From Dysgonomonas mossii (GTDB taxonomy: Bacteria; Bacteroidota; Bacteroidia; Bacteroidales; Dysgonomonadaceae), in assembly GCF_004569505.1 (NCBI RefSeq), contig NZ_SPPK01000004.1, positions 62,001 to 126,000 of the forward strand: a stretch of DNA of 64,000 nt, given 5' to 3'. The first letter of the stretch is position 1; each line of letters opens with the position of its first letter. A program made the translations under genes and the position numbers. Positions 18,327-25,668 of this stretch are shown one piece after another. The notes beneath the pieces are model-generated. The model saw only the letters and a list, made by a program, of their open reading frames with translations. It was not told where the DNA came from and did no database searches.

Positions 18327-19091
18327 TTACATAATTGATGCAAAATAAAATTCAGGAAACAATTTAATATTTTTACCTGTTGCTATATTAAATAGGATAT
18401 TGGTACACATCCCTGCTACAATCCAAGAGGCAACAGCCAATTGTGGGGGAGATAATTCTCTATTTTCTAGTGAATAAGCCTCAAGCACTTCTTCCAACCA
18501 TTTTTTTCGATTATTCAAGTGTTTCAAATGTGTTATTACATAGGAGACAAAATATGCCTCAAATCCTTCACATGTATCATAAAATGTATTTAACTTCAAG
18601 CTTTCTCTATTTATGATAAATACACAACCTGCCCACCCTAAATTATAAGGATGTAATATTGGAATATTGTGACTTAGGCATACATCGTCAAAAAGAAAAG
18701 GAACATTCGATGTAAAATCAAGAGCATTAATCGCAATATCATATGCATCTAATGATACATAATCTTCAAGATTTTCCTCTGTCAGAAATATTGAATGATA
18801 TGTTATATTAGCATTTTGATTTATCGCTTTTAATCTGTTATATATTGACTTAGTTTTCAACTCATCTATGTCAGACATTAAATAATTCTGTCTATTTAAG
18901 TTAGACTCCTCTACACAATCTCCATCAATGACACATATATTCTCAAAACCAAGTCTTAATGCACATTCTACTATTCCACTCGCCAAACCTACTCCTCCAA
19001 CAAGAATTCGGTAGTTTCGTATTCTTTCTTGTTCTTCATCTGAAATATAGATTCTGTTTCTGCTATATAAAGATACCTTTGTTGTTTCCAT
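18327..19091 (-). CDS. E1/ThiF-like adenylyltransferase
   Basis: A 254-residue member of the ThiF/MoeB/E1 family, whose members adenylate a carboxyl terminus or carry out related chemistry. Landmarks: the start YSRNRIYISDEEQERI, the nucleotide loop VGGVGLASG (31-39), VIDGDCVEESNLNRQ (54-68) with Arg67, lysines at 79 and 81, and ALDF near 123-126. The CxxC zinc pairs seen in many ThiF proteins are absent. No ubiquitin-like protein is nearby. Its first 103 bp overlap the acyltransferase-like gene in another frame. In RiPP loci, E1-like enzymes can amidate or cyclise peptides, so it may act on the precursor here; that is an inference. Confidence 0.83.
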   Translation of the reverse strand: METTKVSLYSRNRIYISDEEQERIRNYRILVGGVGLASGIVECALRLGFENICVIDGDCVEESNLNRQNYLMSDIDELKTKSIYNRLKAINQNANITYHSIFLTEENLEDYVSLDAYDIAINALDFTSNVPFLFDDVCLSHNIPILHPYNLGWAGCVFIINRESLKLNTFYDTCEGFEAYFVSYVITHLKHLNNRKKWLEEVLEAYSLENRELSPPQLAVASWIVAGMCTNILFNIATGKNIKLFPEFYFASIM

Positions 19092-19684
19092 AGAAAAGGT
19101 TTTAAATTTCTTGATATATTATAGACAGGAATTGTTTCAGAACCAATATGATTTTTAGACTCTCCTGCTTGAAGCATATATATACCTAGCAATCTTATTT
19201 TCTCATATAATTTACGATCACACTCTGCAAACATTATTGATTCATTAGAACAGATATGAAATAATGCTTGTACCAATAATATTTTTAAAATAACAGAACT
19301 AGCCTTCCCTAAAGAAAAAGAGTCAATAGCTAAACAACCAATATGCCAGATATTCGGCGTTTTAGTTTCTTTCTCTTGAATATTGTCAATATTAATATCA
19401 AATACTGCTTGTATTGGTAAAACATATTTTTTAGTCCATCTTAAAGTTCTAATAGTTCCTATTATATTTCCTTGATTATTTCTTATTCCATAAAAAAATG
19501 AATCTTGAAGCCAGCATTTTTCTCTCTTATATAACTCTTCAATTTCCCTTTTTATAGTTGTAGGATAATACCCCAAATGAGATTTATAATTTGTTTCAAT
19601 TATAAAACTTGAAGCCTCCTTTAAACTTGCATTGGAAAACCTCCATAAAGAAAAATTCTCAAATTGTCGTATTAAGTGCTCCAT
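18989..19684 (-). CDS. Acyltransferase-like protein (GNAT / FeeM-like fold suspected)
   Basis: A 231-residue protein and the first gene of the peptide operon. The central part (IRNNQGNIIGTIRTLRW, then IWHIGCLAIDSFSLGKASSVILKILLVQAL) has the strand-strand-helix pattern of GNAT-type and N-acyl amino acid synthase (FeeM-like) domains. The match is by pattern only, so the donor (acetyl-CoA or an acyl-ACP) is unknown. Its end overlaps the ThiF-like gene by 103 bp. It could acylate the peptide or make a small signal sensed by the divergent LuxR-type regulator. It could also be unrelated to maturation. Confidence 0.6.
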   Translation of the reverse strand: MEHLIRQFENFSLWRFSNASLKEASSFIIETNYKSHLGYYPTTIKREIEELYKREKCWLQDSFFYGIRNNQGNIIGTIRTLRWTKKYVLPIQAVFDINIDNIQEKETKTPNIWHIGCLAIDSFSLGKASSVILKILLVQALFHICSNESIMFAECDRKLYEKIRLLGIYMLQAGESKNHIGSETIPVYNISRNLKPFLWKQQRYLYIAETESIFQMKNKKEYETTEFLLEE

Positions 19685-19758
19685 GATAAAAACTTTAAAT
19701 TGTTATTTATTAGAAACTTACAGAATAAAGTTTGAAGTAGATGATTAGCGACCAATCA

Positions 19759-19789
19759 CAAATACAGCCGTAATAATATGAAAATCAAA
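19759..19789 (-). promoter_or_regulatory. Candidate promoter of the peptide operon
   Basis: On the minus strand TTTG (19786-19789), a 19-bp spacer and TGTATTTG (19759-19766) fit the Bacteroidetes promoter with one mismatch. The start site would lie about 70 bp ahead of the acyltransferase-like gene at 19684. The LuxR-type gene is transcribed the other way from the same 295-bp region. Confidence 0.55.
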
Positions 19790-19891
19790 TTTTAAACACA
19801 CAGAAAACATTTGAAAATCACTAAAAAACGAGCATTTATTGAATATGAGTTCTGTTTTATTTATGTATACAAAAATATTTTATTAAATAAT

Positions 19892-19928
19892 AACTACCTT
19901 TACCCTTTTGGGTAGTTTTTCTTTTTTT
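19892..19928 (+). promoter_or_regulatory. Inverted repeat with T-run in the LuxR-gene leader
   Basis: AACTACC (19892-19898) pairs with GGTAGTT (19911-19917), and an inner TACCC/GGGTA pair is also possible; a T-rich run follows. It ends about 52 bp before the regulator start. It could be an attenuator or an operator. TACCTTTA (19895-19902) inside it also resembles a -7 box. Confidence 0.4.
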
Positions 19929-19979
19929 ACTAAAAATACTATAATCCATCTTTACATATCTATTTAAAATGAAGAATTT

Positions 19980-20741
19980 ATGTTATTCAATTTAGACGAT
20001 TTTTTTGAAGGGGTTACTGATGAAGAGTGCAATGGTACTATTTATTATAAAATATCACAACTACTCATTGATACCCTAGATGCAATGAGTAGAGTATCAG
20101 GGGAAAGCCTATATGTTATTAACTATTTAAGTAGAGGATTCTTATACGTTTCTCAAAATCCTTTATTTTTAAATGGTTATTTAAGAGAAGATGTGTTAAA
20201 AATGGGATATTCATTTTATGAAAAAAACTTACCCCAAGAAGATATAGATATGTTACTTGAAATAAATAAAAAAGGATTTGCTTTTTTTTATCAACAACCA
20301 ATAGAAGACAGACTTAAATTTACAATTTCATATGACTTTAGATTACTTCAAAAGAACAAATCAACAACAATGATTAATCATAAATTAACACCTATATTGC
20401 TAACACCAAAAGGTAATATATGGCTAGCTCTATGTTCTGTAATGCTATCTACAGAAAAAAAATCTGGAAACGTATATATTAATAAATCTGGGGGTCTACA
20501 TAGACTGAGATATTCCTTTGAAGGAAAAAGATGGAGATCGACCGAAGTTGTTTCCCTATCAAAGATAGAAAACGTTATACTTAAGCTTTCTGCACAAGGT
20601 TTATCAAATAAACAAATAGCTGAAACAATTTATCTTAATATAAATACAATTAAATTTCATAAGAAAAATATTTATCAAAAACTTAATGTAAAAAATATTA
20701 CAGAAGCTATCGTATTTGCTCATAATAATTATATAATATAA
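19980..20741 (+). CDS. LuxR-type transcriptional regulator
   Basis: A 253-residue regulator divergent from the peptide operon. Residues about 1-175 form a PAS-like sensor region, as in Bacteroidetes LuxR-type regulators, without an obvious phosphoacceptor. The C-terminal HTH is clear: LSAQGLSNKQIAETIYLNIN followed by TIKFHKKNIYQKLNVKNITE. Divergence and shared upstream DNA suggest that it controls the operon at 10948-19684. The ligand is unknown; candidates are a product of the acyltransferase-like enzyme or the peptide itself. It is convergent with the integrase gene, 85 bp away. Confidence 0.82.
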   Translation: MLFNLDDFFEGVTDEECNGTIYYKISQLLIDTLDAMSRVSGESLYVINYLSRGFLYVSQNPLFLNGYLREDVLKMGYSFYEKNLPQEDIDMLLEINKKGFAFFYQQPIEDRLKFTISYDFRLLQKNKSTTMINHKLTPILLTPKGNIWLALCSVMLSTEKKSGNVYINKSGGLHRLRYSFEGKRWRSTEVVSLSKIENVILKLSAQGLSNKQIAETIYLNINTIKFHKKNIYQKLNVKNITEAIVFAHNNYII

Positions 20742-20826
20742 GCTCATTTTCCTATAGTCGGGGGTTACTCTAATTTTATTATATCGGTCTACTATTCAAC
20801 TATATAGGCTATTCAAAGATAATTAT

Positions 20827-22185
20827 TTATTGAAACTGTAGTAAGGAATTATATTGAAGCCTGTCTTCTATGCTGTATCCTTCAATATACGAACCTGTTA
20901 CTGATTTATTAGAGTGTCCCAAAGCAAAACCAATATAAGATTCAGGCACTCTGTTATGAGCCAATATTGTCCCATAGGAATGCCGAGCCGCATATGTGCT
21001 TACATTCTCAGGAAGATGCTTTTCTTCGGGTAAATTATCATTTATAGACTTGATAAGTTTTTTAATATTACTATTAACAACATAAGTAATATTCTTTGTC
21101 AGTCTTATTTCATCAGCATATGACTCATCACCTTTCAGAAATGAAAAGACATAACTCTCTTTATTCATATTATTACCCCACTCTTCAATAATTTCTTTCA
21201 TTTTTGGAAATAAAGGAAAAGATATATACAGATCCTCCGTAGCGGTACTCTTTGTCTTCTCTCTAATAAACGTAAATTCATTTGTCTTTCTGCTGTAGTC
21301 AGACCATTTTAAACGAATCAGGTCTGCAAAATTCATTCCATTAGCCCAGAAAGAAAATAAGAATAAATCTCTTGACATTTTACGATTCCTTTCTTTTATA
21401 GCAACATTTGCTATTATTTTAATATCATCCAATGTCAATGCTATTTTTCTGCTACCTGTTTTTTTTATGGTATATGAGTTTTGAGAGCCTTTTTTAAAAC
21501 AATAATCACTCGGTCTTATTGTACCATCACTTAAAGCAATATTGCAAATTGTCCGCATCGCACGCATACGCATAGCAATAGTTGTTTTCGTATATCCATG
21601 TTCTAATGCTTCTTTCTCAAATCGTTGCATTTGTTCAGCAGTAATATCCTGAAAAGTTAATTCTTGAATATCTTTACTACATTTCTGCATTTCTTTTCGT
21701 TTACACCACTTACCACATTTGAAACAAACGAAAGCATTTAAAGCACCCTGATAAAACTCAGCAGTATTTAGTTTGTCTGCATCAATTAGTTTCTGAATCT
21801 TATGTTTAAAAGCTGTATTAACACTCTGTTTATTTCCTCTACCTAACAATGTCTCTAATCTGTCGAAGCTAAAGGCATTAAATTCGCAGAGCTGTTTAAC
21901 TGCATTAAATATTACTTGTGATGACGCTTCTATACTTCGCCTAGCCTCTACAAGCTTAGATTCTCTAGCTTTAGGTAACCGTTGCCAGTCTTGAATAGTC
22001 ATAGCTATTCCTGTAGGATAATATTTTTGCTTTTTCACCAAAGTAACCCTAGTTCTGACAAAATACAACCCATCATAATTGGCTCTTCTTGTATCTAAAA
22101 AGCTTGCAACTTTTACATTGTCTTTTTGTTTTTGGTTAATGGTTTCTATTTTTTCTTTCATATGGTTGTGTCTATTAATGTACAT
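20827..22185 (-). CDS. Tyrosine recombinase, integrase of the element
   Basis: A 452-residue phage-type integrase. It has an N-terminal arm-binding-like part, a SAM-like core-binding domain and a C-terminal catalytic domain with Arg401 (AARHS), His424 (LGHS) and the nucleophile Tyr433 (GSYIEGY). The first catalytic-arginine region reads WANGMNF, where relatives usually have RGM; Bacteroidetes integrases such as IntDOT also vary here. A cluster CFKCGKWCKRKEMQKC in the core-binding part looks metal-binding. ATG 22185 lies within a copy of the arm-type repeat; ATG 22161 is an alternative start. Its place by the right end and the flanking att cores show that it is the element's integrase. Confidence 0.93.
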   Translation of the reverse strand: MYINRHNHMKEKIETINQKQKDNVKVASFLDTRRANYDGLYFVRTRVTLVKKQKYYPTGIAMTIQDWQRLPKARESKLVEARRSIEASSQVIFNAVKQLCEFNAFSFDRLETLLGRGNKQSVNTAFKHKIQKLIDADKLNTAEFYQGALNAFVCFKCGKWCKRKEMQKCSKDIQELTFQDITAEQMQRFEKEALEHGYTKTTIAMRMRAMRTICNIALSDGTIRPSDYCFKKGSQNSYTIKKTGSRKIALTLDDIKIIANVAIKERNRKMSRDLFLFSFWANGMNFADLIRLKWSDYSRKTNEFTFIREKTKSTATEDLYISFPLFPKMKEIIEEWGNNMNKESYVFSFLKGDESYADEIRLTKNITYVVNSNIKKLIKSINDNLPEEKHLPENVSTYAARHSYGTILAHNRVPESYIGFALGHSNKSVTGSYIEGYSIEDRLQYNSLLQFQ

Positions 22186-22189
22186 ACTA
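22178..22189. repeat. Short copy of the arm-type repeat over the integrase start
   Basis: ATGTACATACTA matches the beginning of the 25-bp repeats at 6965 and 22234 and covers the integrase start codon (CAT at 22183-22185 on the plus strand). Integrase binding here would block its own expression. Confidence 0.5.
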
Positions 22190-22233
22190 ACTATCCCTTA
22201 ATAGCATTCAAGTCCTTTATTTAAGATAAATAA

Positions 22234-22258
22234 ATGTACATACTATGTACATACTACT
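22234..22258 (+). repeat. 25-bp direct repeat, right copy (probable integrase arm site)
   Basis: Identical over 25 bp to 6965-6989 and in the same orientation. It lies 134 bp inside the attR core and about 50 bp upstream of the integrase start. Confidence 0.7.
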
Positions 22259-22392
22259 CGTGCAAATATAGATAAAAATACATATATATTACAAAAATAA
22301 ACTTGAAAAATATTCAATCAAATCATTGATAATTAATTATTAATAAATAAAAAGTAGAAATGTAAAATATCATAAAATAGGTTGTTTTATTT

Positions 22393-22410
22393 TTCATAAT
22401 CATGAGGTCC
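22393..22410 (+). repeat. attR core (18 bp)
   Basis: Identical to the attL core at 6875-6892. The upstream bases do not match a tRNA, so no intact tRNA is formed here. Confidence 0.85.
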
Positions 22411-22434
22411 CGAGTTCAATTCTCGGTCCCGCTA
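22393..22434 (+). pseudogene. Displaced 3' half of the host tRNA(CAU) gene
   Basis: After the core, the T arm reads CCGAG-TTCAATT-CTCGG, then TCCCGCT and A, the acceptor strand and discriminator. The T stem differs from the one now in the intact tRNA (CGGGG/CCCCG), but both pair fully. By the usual integration geometry this is the original host end and the one at 6893-6916 came with the element. Confidence 0.8.
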
Positions 22435-22440
22435 CAATGA

Positions 22441-22474
22441 AAAAGACTTACAAAGAACTGTAAGTCTTTTTTTA
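22441..22474 (+). terminator. Original host tRNA terminator
   Basis: AAAAGACTTAC (22441-22451) pairs with GTAAGTCTTTT (22460-22470) around an 8-nt loop, followed by more T. It follows the displaced tRNA end and resembles the element's terminator at 6926-6960. Confidence 0.8.
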
Positions 22475-22520
22475 TTATATGAGATAATGCTTTGATTGAG
22501 AAAAGTTCTTTATAGATTCT

Positions 22521-22944
22521 TTATTTCAGACTTTTCTTGAACCAAACTACCGTCAATAAATCGCCAAGCTGATTCTCTTTATTTACATCAAAAATCATCG
22601 GAATTAGTTTCCCAATAGTTTTTGCCTTGGCAAATTCATCCTTGATTGTTCCCGAAATATCAAGTTTTGCAATTGCTTCAAGGTGCTTTTCCGTAAAAAA
22701 GAAGCTCGTTTTGAAAAAGCCTTCCCATACAGAAAGCCAAAAGATAGTTTTTTTCTTATACACTGCCTTACCTAGCCATGCTTTACCATCATTATAGTAT
22801 CTCCATTCGAGGGTTAGAGCATATTCTTTGTTTGTAACAGCTTCAAGAAAAGACACTAATGCGTTACCCTTCACCTAGTGCATCTTCAAGAATCTTGTCT
22901 GATGGGAATATATCCGCATCTCTTAATAGCATTTGTCCTTCCAT
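22521..22944 (-). pseudogene. DUF3788-type gene with a frameshift
   Basis: From ATG 22944 the reading is MEGQMLLRDADIFPSDKILE then DALGEG and a stop; the family sequence continues in another frame from codon 26 on (GNALVSFLEAVTNKEYALTL, then EWRYYNDGKAWLGKAVYKKK). Removing one G from the GGG run near 22870 would join the halves into a protein of about 142 residues. The longer 3' part can be opened only from a GTG at 22874. The start lies 12 bp after the YdeI-like gene stop, as expected for an operon gene. This is a recent mutation or a sequencing error. The function of DUF3788 is unknown. Confidence 0.75.
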
Positions 22945-22956
22945 CGCTTATATTGG

Positions 22957-23433
22957 TTAATAGAATTTCTCTCCTTTTTGTATCATGCTGATAGTTTTGG
23001 CAATCCGATCTGCTTTAGTTTGTTCCGTTTTTGCAGAATTAATCCAATTTATAAATGCTTTTTTCTGCCCGTCTGTATAAATCTCAAATTTTCCAAGAAC
23101 TCCATCTTCATATTCCAAACACAGAAGTAATTCCTGAGGGATTATTAAAGATGTTTTGTCCTCATAAATAGTGATATGTACTATATCTCCTGCTTGCTTT
23201 TTTATCTTTTTCCTTATTTCAGCTCTAACAGCCAACCCCACATGTCCATTCCCAATAGGCATTAGGTGTGTATTGGAAAACGCATAATCATCTATCTTTC
23301 CCTTTACTTTTAGCATTCCGAAAGATGTTTTAGGCATAGGTATTTCAGGTATTTCAACAAAAGTCCAAGCTCCTTTACCTTCAGTTTTTAATAATAGATA
23401 GTCTTTGTCTACTAAGGGTGTTTCTGTTCCCAT
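22957..23433 (-). CDS. DUF1905 / YdeI-like protein
   Basis: A 158-residue protein. The N-terminal DUF1905-like beta domain (about 13-95) has GKGAWTFVEIP and PIGNGHVGLAVRAEIRKKIK; the C-terminal helical part (FINWINSAKTEQTKADRIAKTISMIQ) is the YdeI/OmpD-associated domain, linked in some bacteria to resistance to peptide toxins. The cellular role here is unknown. It lies in a minus-strand run of small accessory genes directly after the element, with the frameshifted DUF3788 gene downstream and the GyrI-like gene 83 bp upstream. Confidence 0.82.
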   Translation of the reverse strand: MGTETPLVDKDYLLLKTEGKGAWTFVEIPEIPMPKTSFGMLKVKGKIDDYAFSNTHLMPIGNGHVGLAVRAEIRKKIKKQAGDIVHITIYEDKTSLIIPQELLLCLEYEDGVLGKFEIYTDGQKKAFINWINSAKTEQTKADRIAKTISMIQKGEKFY

Positions 23434-23516
23434 CTTTTAAAGATAATATAAAAATAGCTGTGCTAAACATATACTACACAGCTATTCTACATATTGTTAT
23501 TTTGTTGTGAAGGTGC

Positions 23517-23990
23517 TTATTTCACAGGAATGCATAATTCTACTATCCATGGAGCACTGGGATCTTGCACATCACCTTCGCAACTCACATATAACTCATA
23601 GTGGTCTCTTGAGTCACATTCATATCCTTTTTCGTTAATGTCCACATATACCTTCTTCCAGGCTTCATCATATTCGGACATTGTAACCTCTACCTGCATT
23701 ACAAAATACTTGCCACCAGTTATTGTATAGCGTTTCATCCCATCTTCGGGTTCGATGTCCGAAAGATCTTCCAAACAGGCTTCCGAACGTAATTTTTCGA
23801 CAGGGGTATTCATTGGATCATCATGATAAACTCCGGCCATTTTAGGAGAAGCCTCCCAAAGATTATTGGCTCCTGCCCATGCGGCTAATTTCTCAAATAC
23901 GTTTCCAATACCTGAATAATCTCCTGTATGCGAAATTGCAATTGTCTTTATCGATTCGAGATTTTTTATCTCTGTGCTATTTATTTTCAT
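23517..23990 (-). CDS. GyrI-like small-molecule-binding protein
   Basis: A 157-residue stand-alone AraC effector-binding/GyrI-like domain, a fold that binds small lipophilic compounds. Near the start IKTIAISHTGDYSGIGNVFE is the family's first strand-helix unit; later segments YTITGGKYFVMQVEVTMSEY and HYELYVSCEGDVQD fit the duplicated strand-helix fold. It overlaps the WYL regulator gene by 4 bp (ATGA) and is translated with it. The pair may sense and respond to a drug or metabolite, but the ligand cannot be told. Confidence 0.8.
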   Translation of the reverse strand: MKINSTEIKNLESIKTIAISHTGDYSGIGNVFEKLAAWAGANNLWEASPKMAGVYHDDPMNTPVEKLRSEACLEDLSDIEPEDGMKRYTITGGKYFVMQVEVTMSEYDEAWKKVYVDINEKGYECDSRDHYELYVSCEGDVQDPSAPWIVELCIPVK

Positions 23991-24928
23991 AAGTCTAATT
24001 TTTCAATAATTTGTTTAATAATCTCTTTTATTTCAACGGGTTTAACAACCGTTGTTGTATCGGCATTTGCCAACACCCATCTAGCTAGTCCTTCGAGCGA
24101 GTAAGCCATGTAGATTTGTTCTATCCGTCCGTCTGCAAGTTCTTTCTCTTCGGTCAGTCCCATAAAATAGCATCGGTCGGCAAAATGTTTAGAAACCTCT
24201 TTACTTGTACGTAAAACAACTTCGGTCAAACATTGAGGATCATCACATCCGAGAAGCGATTCCAGAGCAGGATGAACTTTTGTATGTTTATCTTCTGTTG
24301 TTTTTATGTTGCCTATACGATCAAGCCTAAATATTCGGTACTTTTTTCGTAAGTGACACCAAGCGGATAGATACCAGCGAGGGTATGAATAAGTTATGCC
24401 CACAGCTTCCAATGCTCTTCTGGTCTTACTTTCGTCTGCATTCGTGTAGTCTACTTCTATGACCAACTTGTCGTTTATACTATTTAAGATCGTTTGCATT
24501 ATATTTGGTAGACTTTCTCCCGCATTCCGACTTTTATATACCGCTATACTGTCGTCCATATCGTGGAGATATTTCTTGTCCACAGATCGTAAAGCAGCTC
24601 GTATCTTATCCATTCCCTGGCGAAAGTAGTTGCTGTTTTGGGTATCGGTAAGTTGCTCAATAATTTTTTCGGCTGTGAGGAAAGCAATTGCTTCCTCTTT
24701 TGTAAACATGAGAGAAGGTAACCTGTAGCCTTCTATTAAAGAATAACCAACTCCCGAATTTCCGCATATCGGCACTCCAGCTTCAGACAATGTATGCATG
24801 TCACGATATATTGTGCGCAGGCTCACGTCGAAGCGTTCTGCCATTTCAGACGCTTTGACAACGGGGCGTGACTGTAATTGTATCAGTAGTGCCGATATGC
24901 GATCAAGTCGGTTTAACTCTTTATTCAT
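23987..24928 (-). CDS. WYL-domain transcriptional regulator (YafY-like)
   Basis: A 313-residue regulator. The N-terminal winged HTH (about 8-62) contains VVKASEMAERFDVSLRTIYR then DMHTLSEAGVPI. A WYL domain follows (about 140-215), with the family core seen as GITYSYPRWYLSAWCHLRKK then YRIFRLDRI. A C-terminal WCX-like region ends the protein. It sits between a VOC gene (10 bp upstream) and the GyrI-like gene (4-bp overlap), so it probably controls this small operon. The effector is unknown. Confidence 0.9.
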   Translation of the reverse strand: MNKELNRLDRISALLIQLQSRPVVKASEMAERFDVSLRTIYRDMHTLSEAGVPICGNSGVGYSLIEGYRLPSLMFTKEEAIAFLTAEKIIEQLTDTQNSNYFRQGMDKIRAALRSVDKKYLHDMDDSIAVYKSRNAGESLPNIMQTILNSINDKLVIEVDYTNADESKTRRALEAVGITYSYPRWYLSAWCHLRKKYRIFRLDRIGNIKTTEDKHTKVHPALESLLGCDDPQCLTEVVLRTSKEVSKHFADRCYFMGLTEEKELADGRIEQIYMAYSLEGLARWVLANADTTTVVKPVEIKEIIKQIIEKLDL

Positions 24929-24938
24929 GTTCTCATTT

Positions 24939-25343
24939 TTACTCTATAATCAATGCCCAAAGTACGCCAAATTTATCGATAATCTCGGCATAAAGTTTGG
25001 CATAAGGTGGTTGGCTAAGTTCACATTTTATTTGCCCACCTACGCCTAGTTTAGTATAAATGTCTTTCAGTTGTTCTTCTGTGTCACAAAATATAGTGAG
25101 TGTATGCCCCAAAGAACCAAAGTTAGCCTTTGTGTCCGGTAAAATATCAGCCATGCTTATAGTACAGCCATTAAAGTCAAGGTCGGAATGGATTATCTTG
25201 TCTTTGTATTCGGCAGGACTTTCCATTGCCTGATATTCTCCATAGCGAAAAATTTCTCCGACAGTACCATTAAATACTTCGGTATAAAAGTTAAGTGCTT
25301 CTTCTGCATTGCCATTAAATGACAGGTAAGGTTTGATTTTCAT
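24939..25343 (-). CDS. VOC-family protein (PhnB-like)
   Basis: A 134-residue glyoxalase/bleomycin-resistance fold protein of the PhnB-like type. It begins MKIKPYLSFNGNAEEALNFY and contains GCTISMADILP and ends with DKFGVLWALIIE, typical of this group. Members are metal-binding or have lost catalysis, and the substrate is not known. It is the first gene of the minus-strand operon that continues with the WYL regulator 10 bp on. A TACATTTG box (25375-25382, minus) lies 32 bp upstream of the start. Confidence 0.85.
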   Translation of the reverse strand: MKIKPYLSFNGNAEEALNFYTEVFNGTVGEIFRYGEYQAMESPAEYKDKIIHSDLDFNGCTISMADILPDTKANFGSLGHTLTIFCDTEEQLKDIYTKLGVGGQIKCELSQPPYAKLYAEIIDKFGVLWALIIE

Positions 25344-25374
25344 AATTCTGATGTTTAAAAATTTAACTACAATA

Positions 25375-25382
25375 CAAATGTA
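25375..25382 (-). promoter_or_regulatory. -7 box of the VOC/WYL operon
   Basis: TACATTTG on the minus strand fits TAnnTTTG, 32 bp before the VOC gene start. A short TGACA/TGTCA pair lies upstream (25394-25409). No good -33 box was found. Confidence 0.4.
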
Positions 25383-25668
25383 TCACCCCATTATGACAAC
25401 AGTATGTCAGCAAGTTTTTTCAATTGTAAAAAATATACAGGTATAGTAAAGAATAGAGGAGAACGTAATACTAAAAATTAGTATCTATAATCTTTTAAAT
25501 TCACTAACAGTAAGTTACATGGATAATAAATGTTTCTATGGGAAATTATATTAAAATTCACGTTTATTTACTAAATAATAGTTAATTTTGTGCGATTTTA
25601 AAAAATAACCTTGGATTAAGATCCAATAATTTATAGATATAAAGTTAACTACTAAATAATAAATTCTA
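25383..25668. other. Intergenic region between divergent VOC and lipoprotein genes
   Basis: No gene seen. It holds TAATTTTG (25583-25590, plus), which fits a -7 box for the lipoprotein gene with a leader of about 70 bp, and a small inverted repeat ATACTAA/TTAGTAT (25468-25484). No other structure was found. Confidence 0.4.

Larger units (their letters stand above)
6875..22410. mobile_element. Mobilizable integrative element in a tRNA(CAU) gene, carrying a RiPP locus
   Basis: Identical 18-bp cores lie 15,518 bp apart, one inside a tRNA gene and one next to a displaced tRNA 3' half. Between them are an excisionase-like HTH protein, mobC, a relaxase, a membrane accessory protein, a peptide-biosynthesis cargo and a tyrosine recombinase about 200 bp from the right end. 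I see no conjugation (tra/T4SS) genes, so it should need a helper conjugative element. A 25-bp direct repeat is found inside both ends (6965 and 22234), as expected for integrase arm sites. The exact exchange point inside the core is unknown. Confidence 0.88.

Noticed and set aside
22393..22434. A second CAU tRNA gene at the right end of the element
   Set aside because: Only the anticodon loop and the 3' half are present; the acceptor 5' strand and D arm are missing upstream, so it is a displaced fragment.
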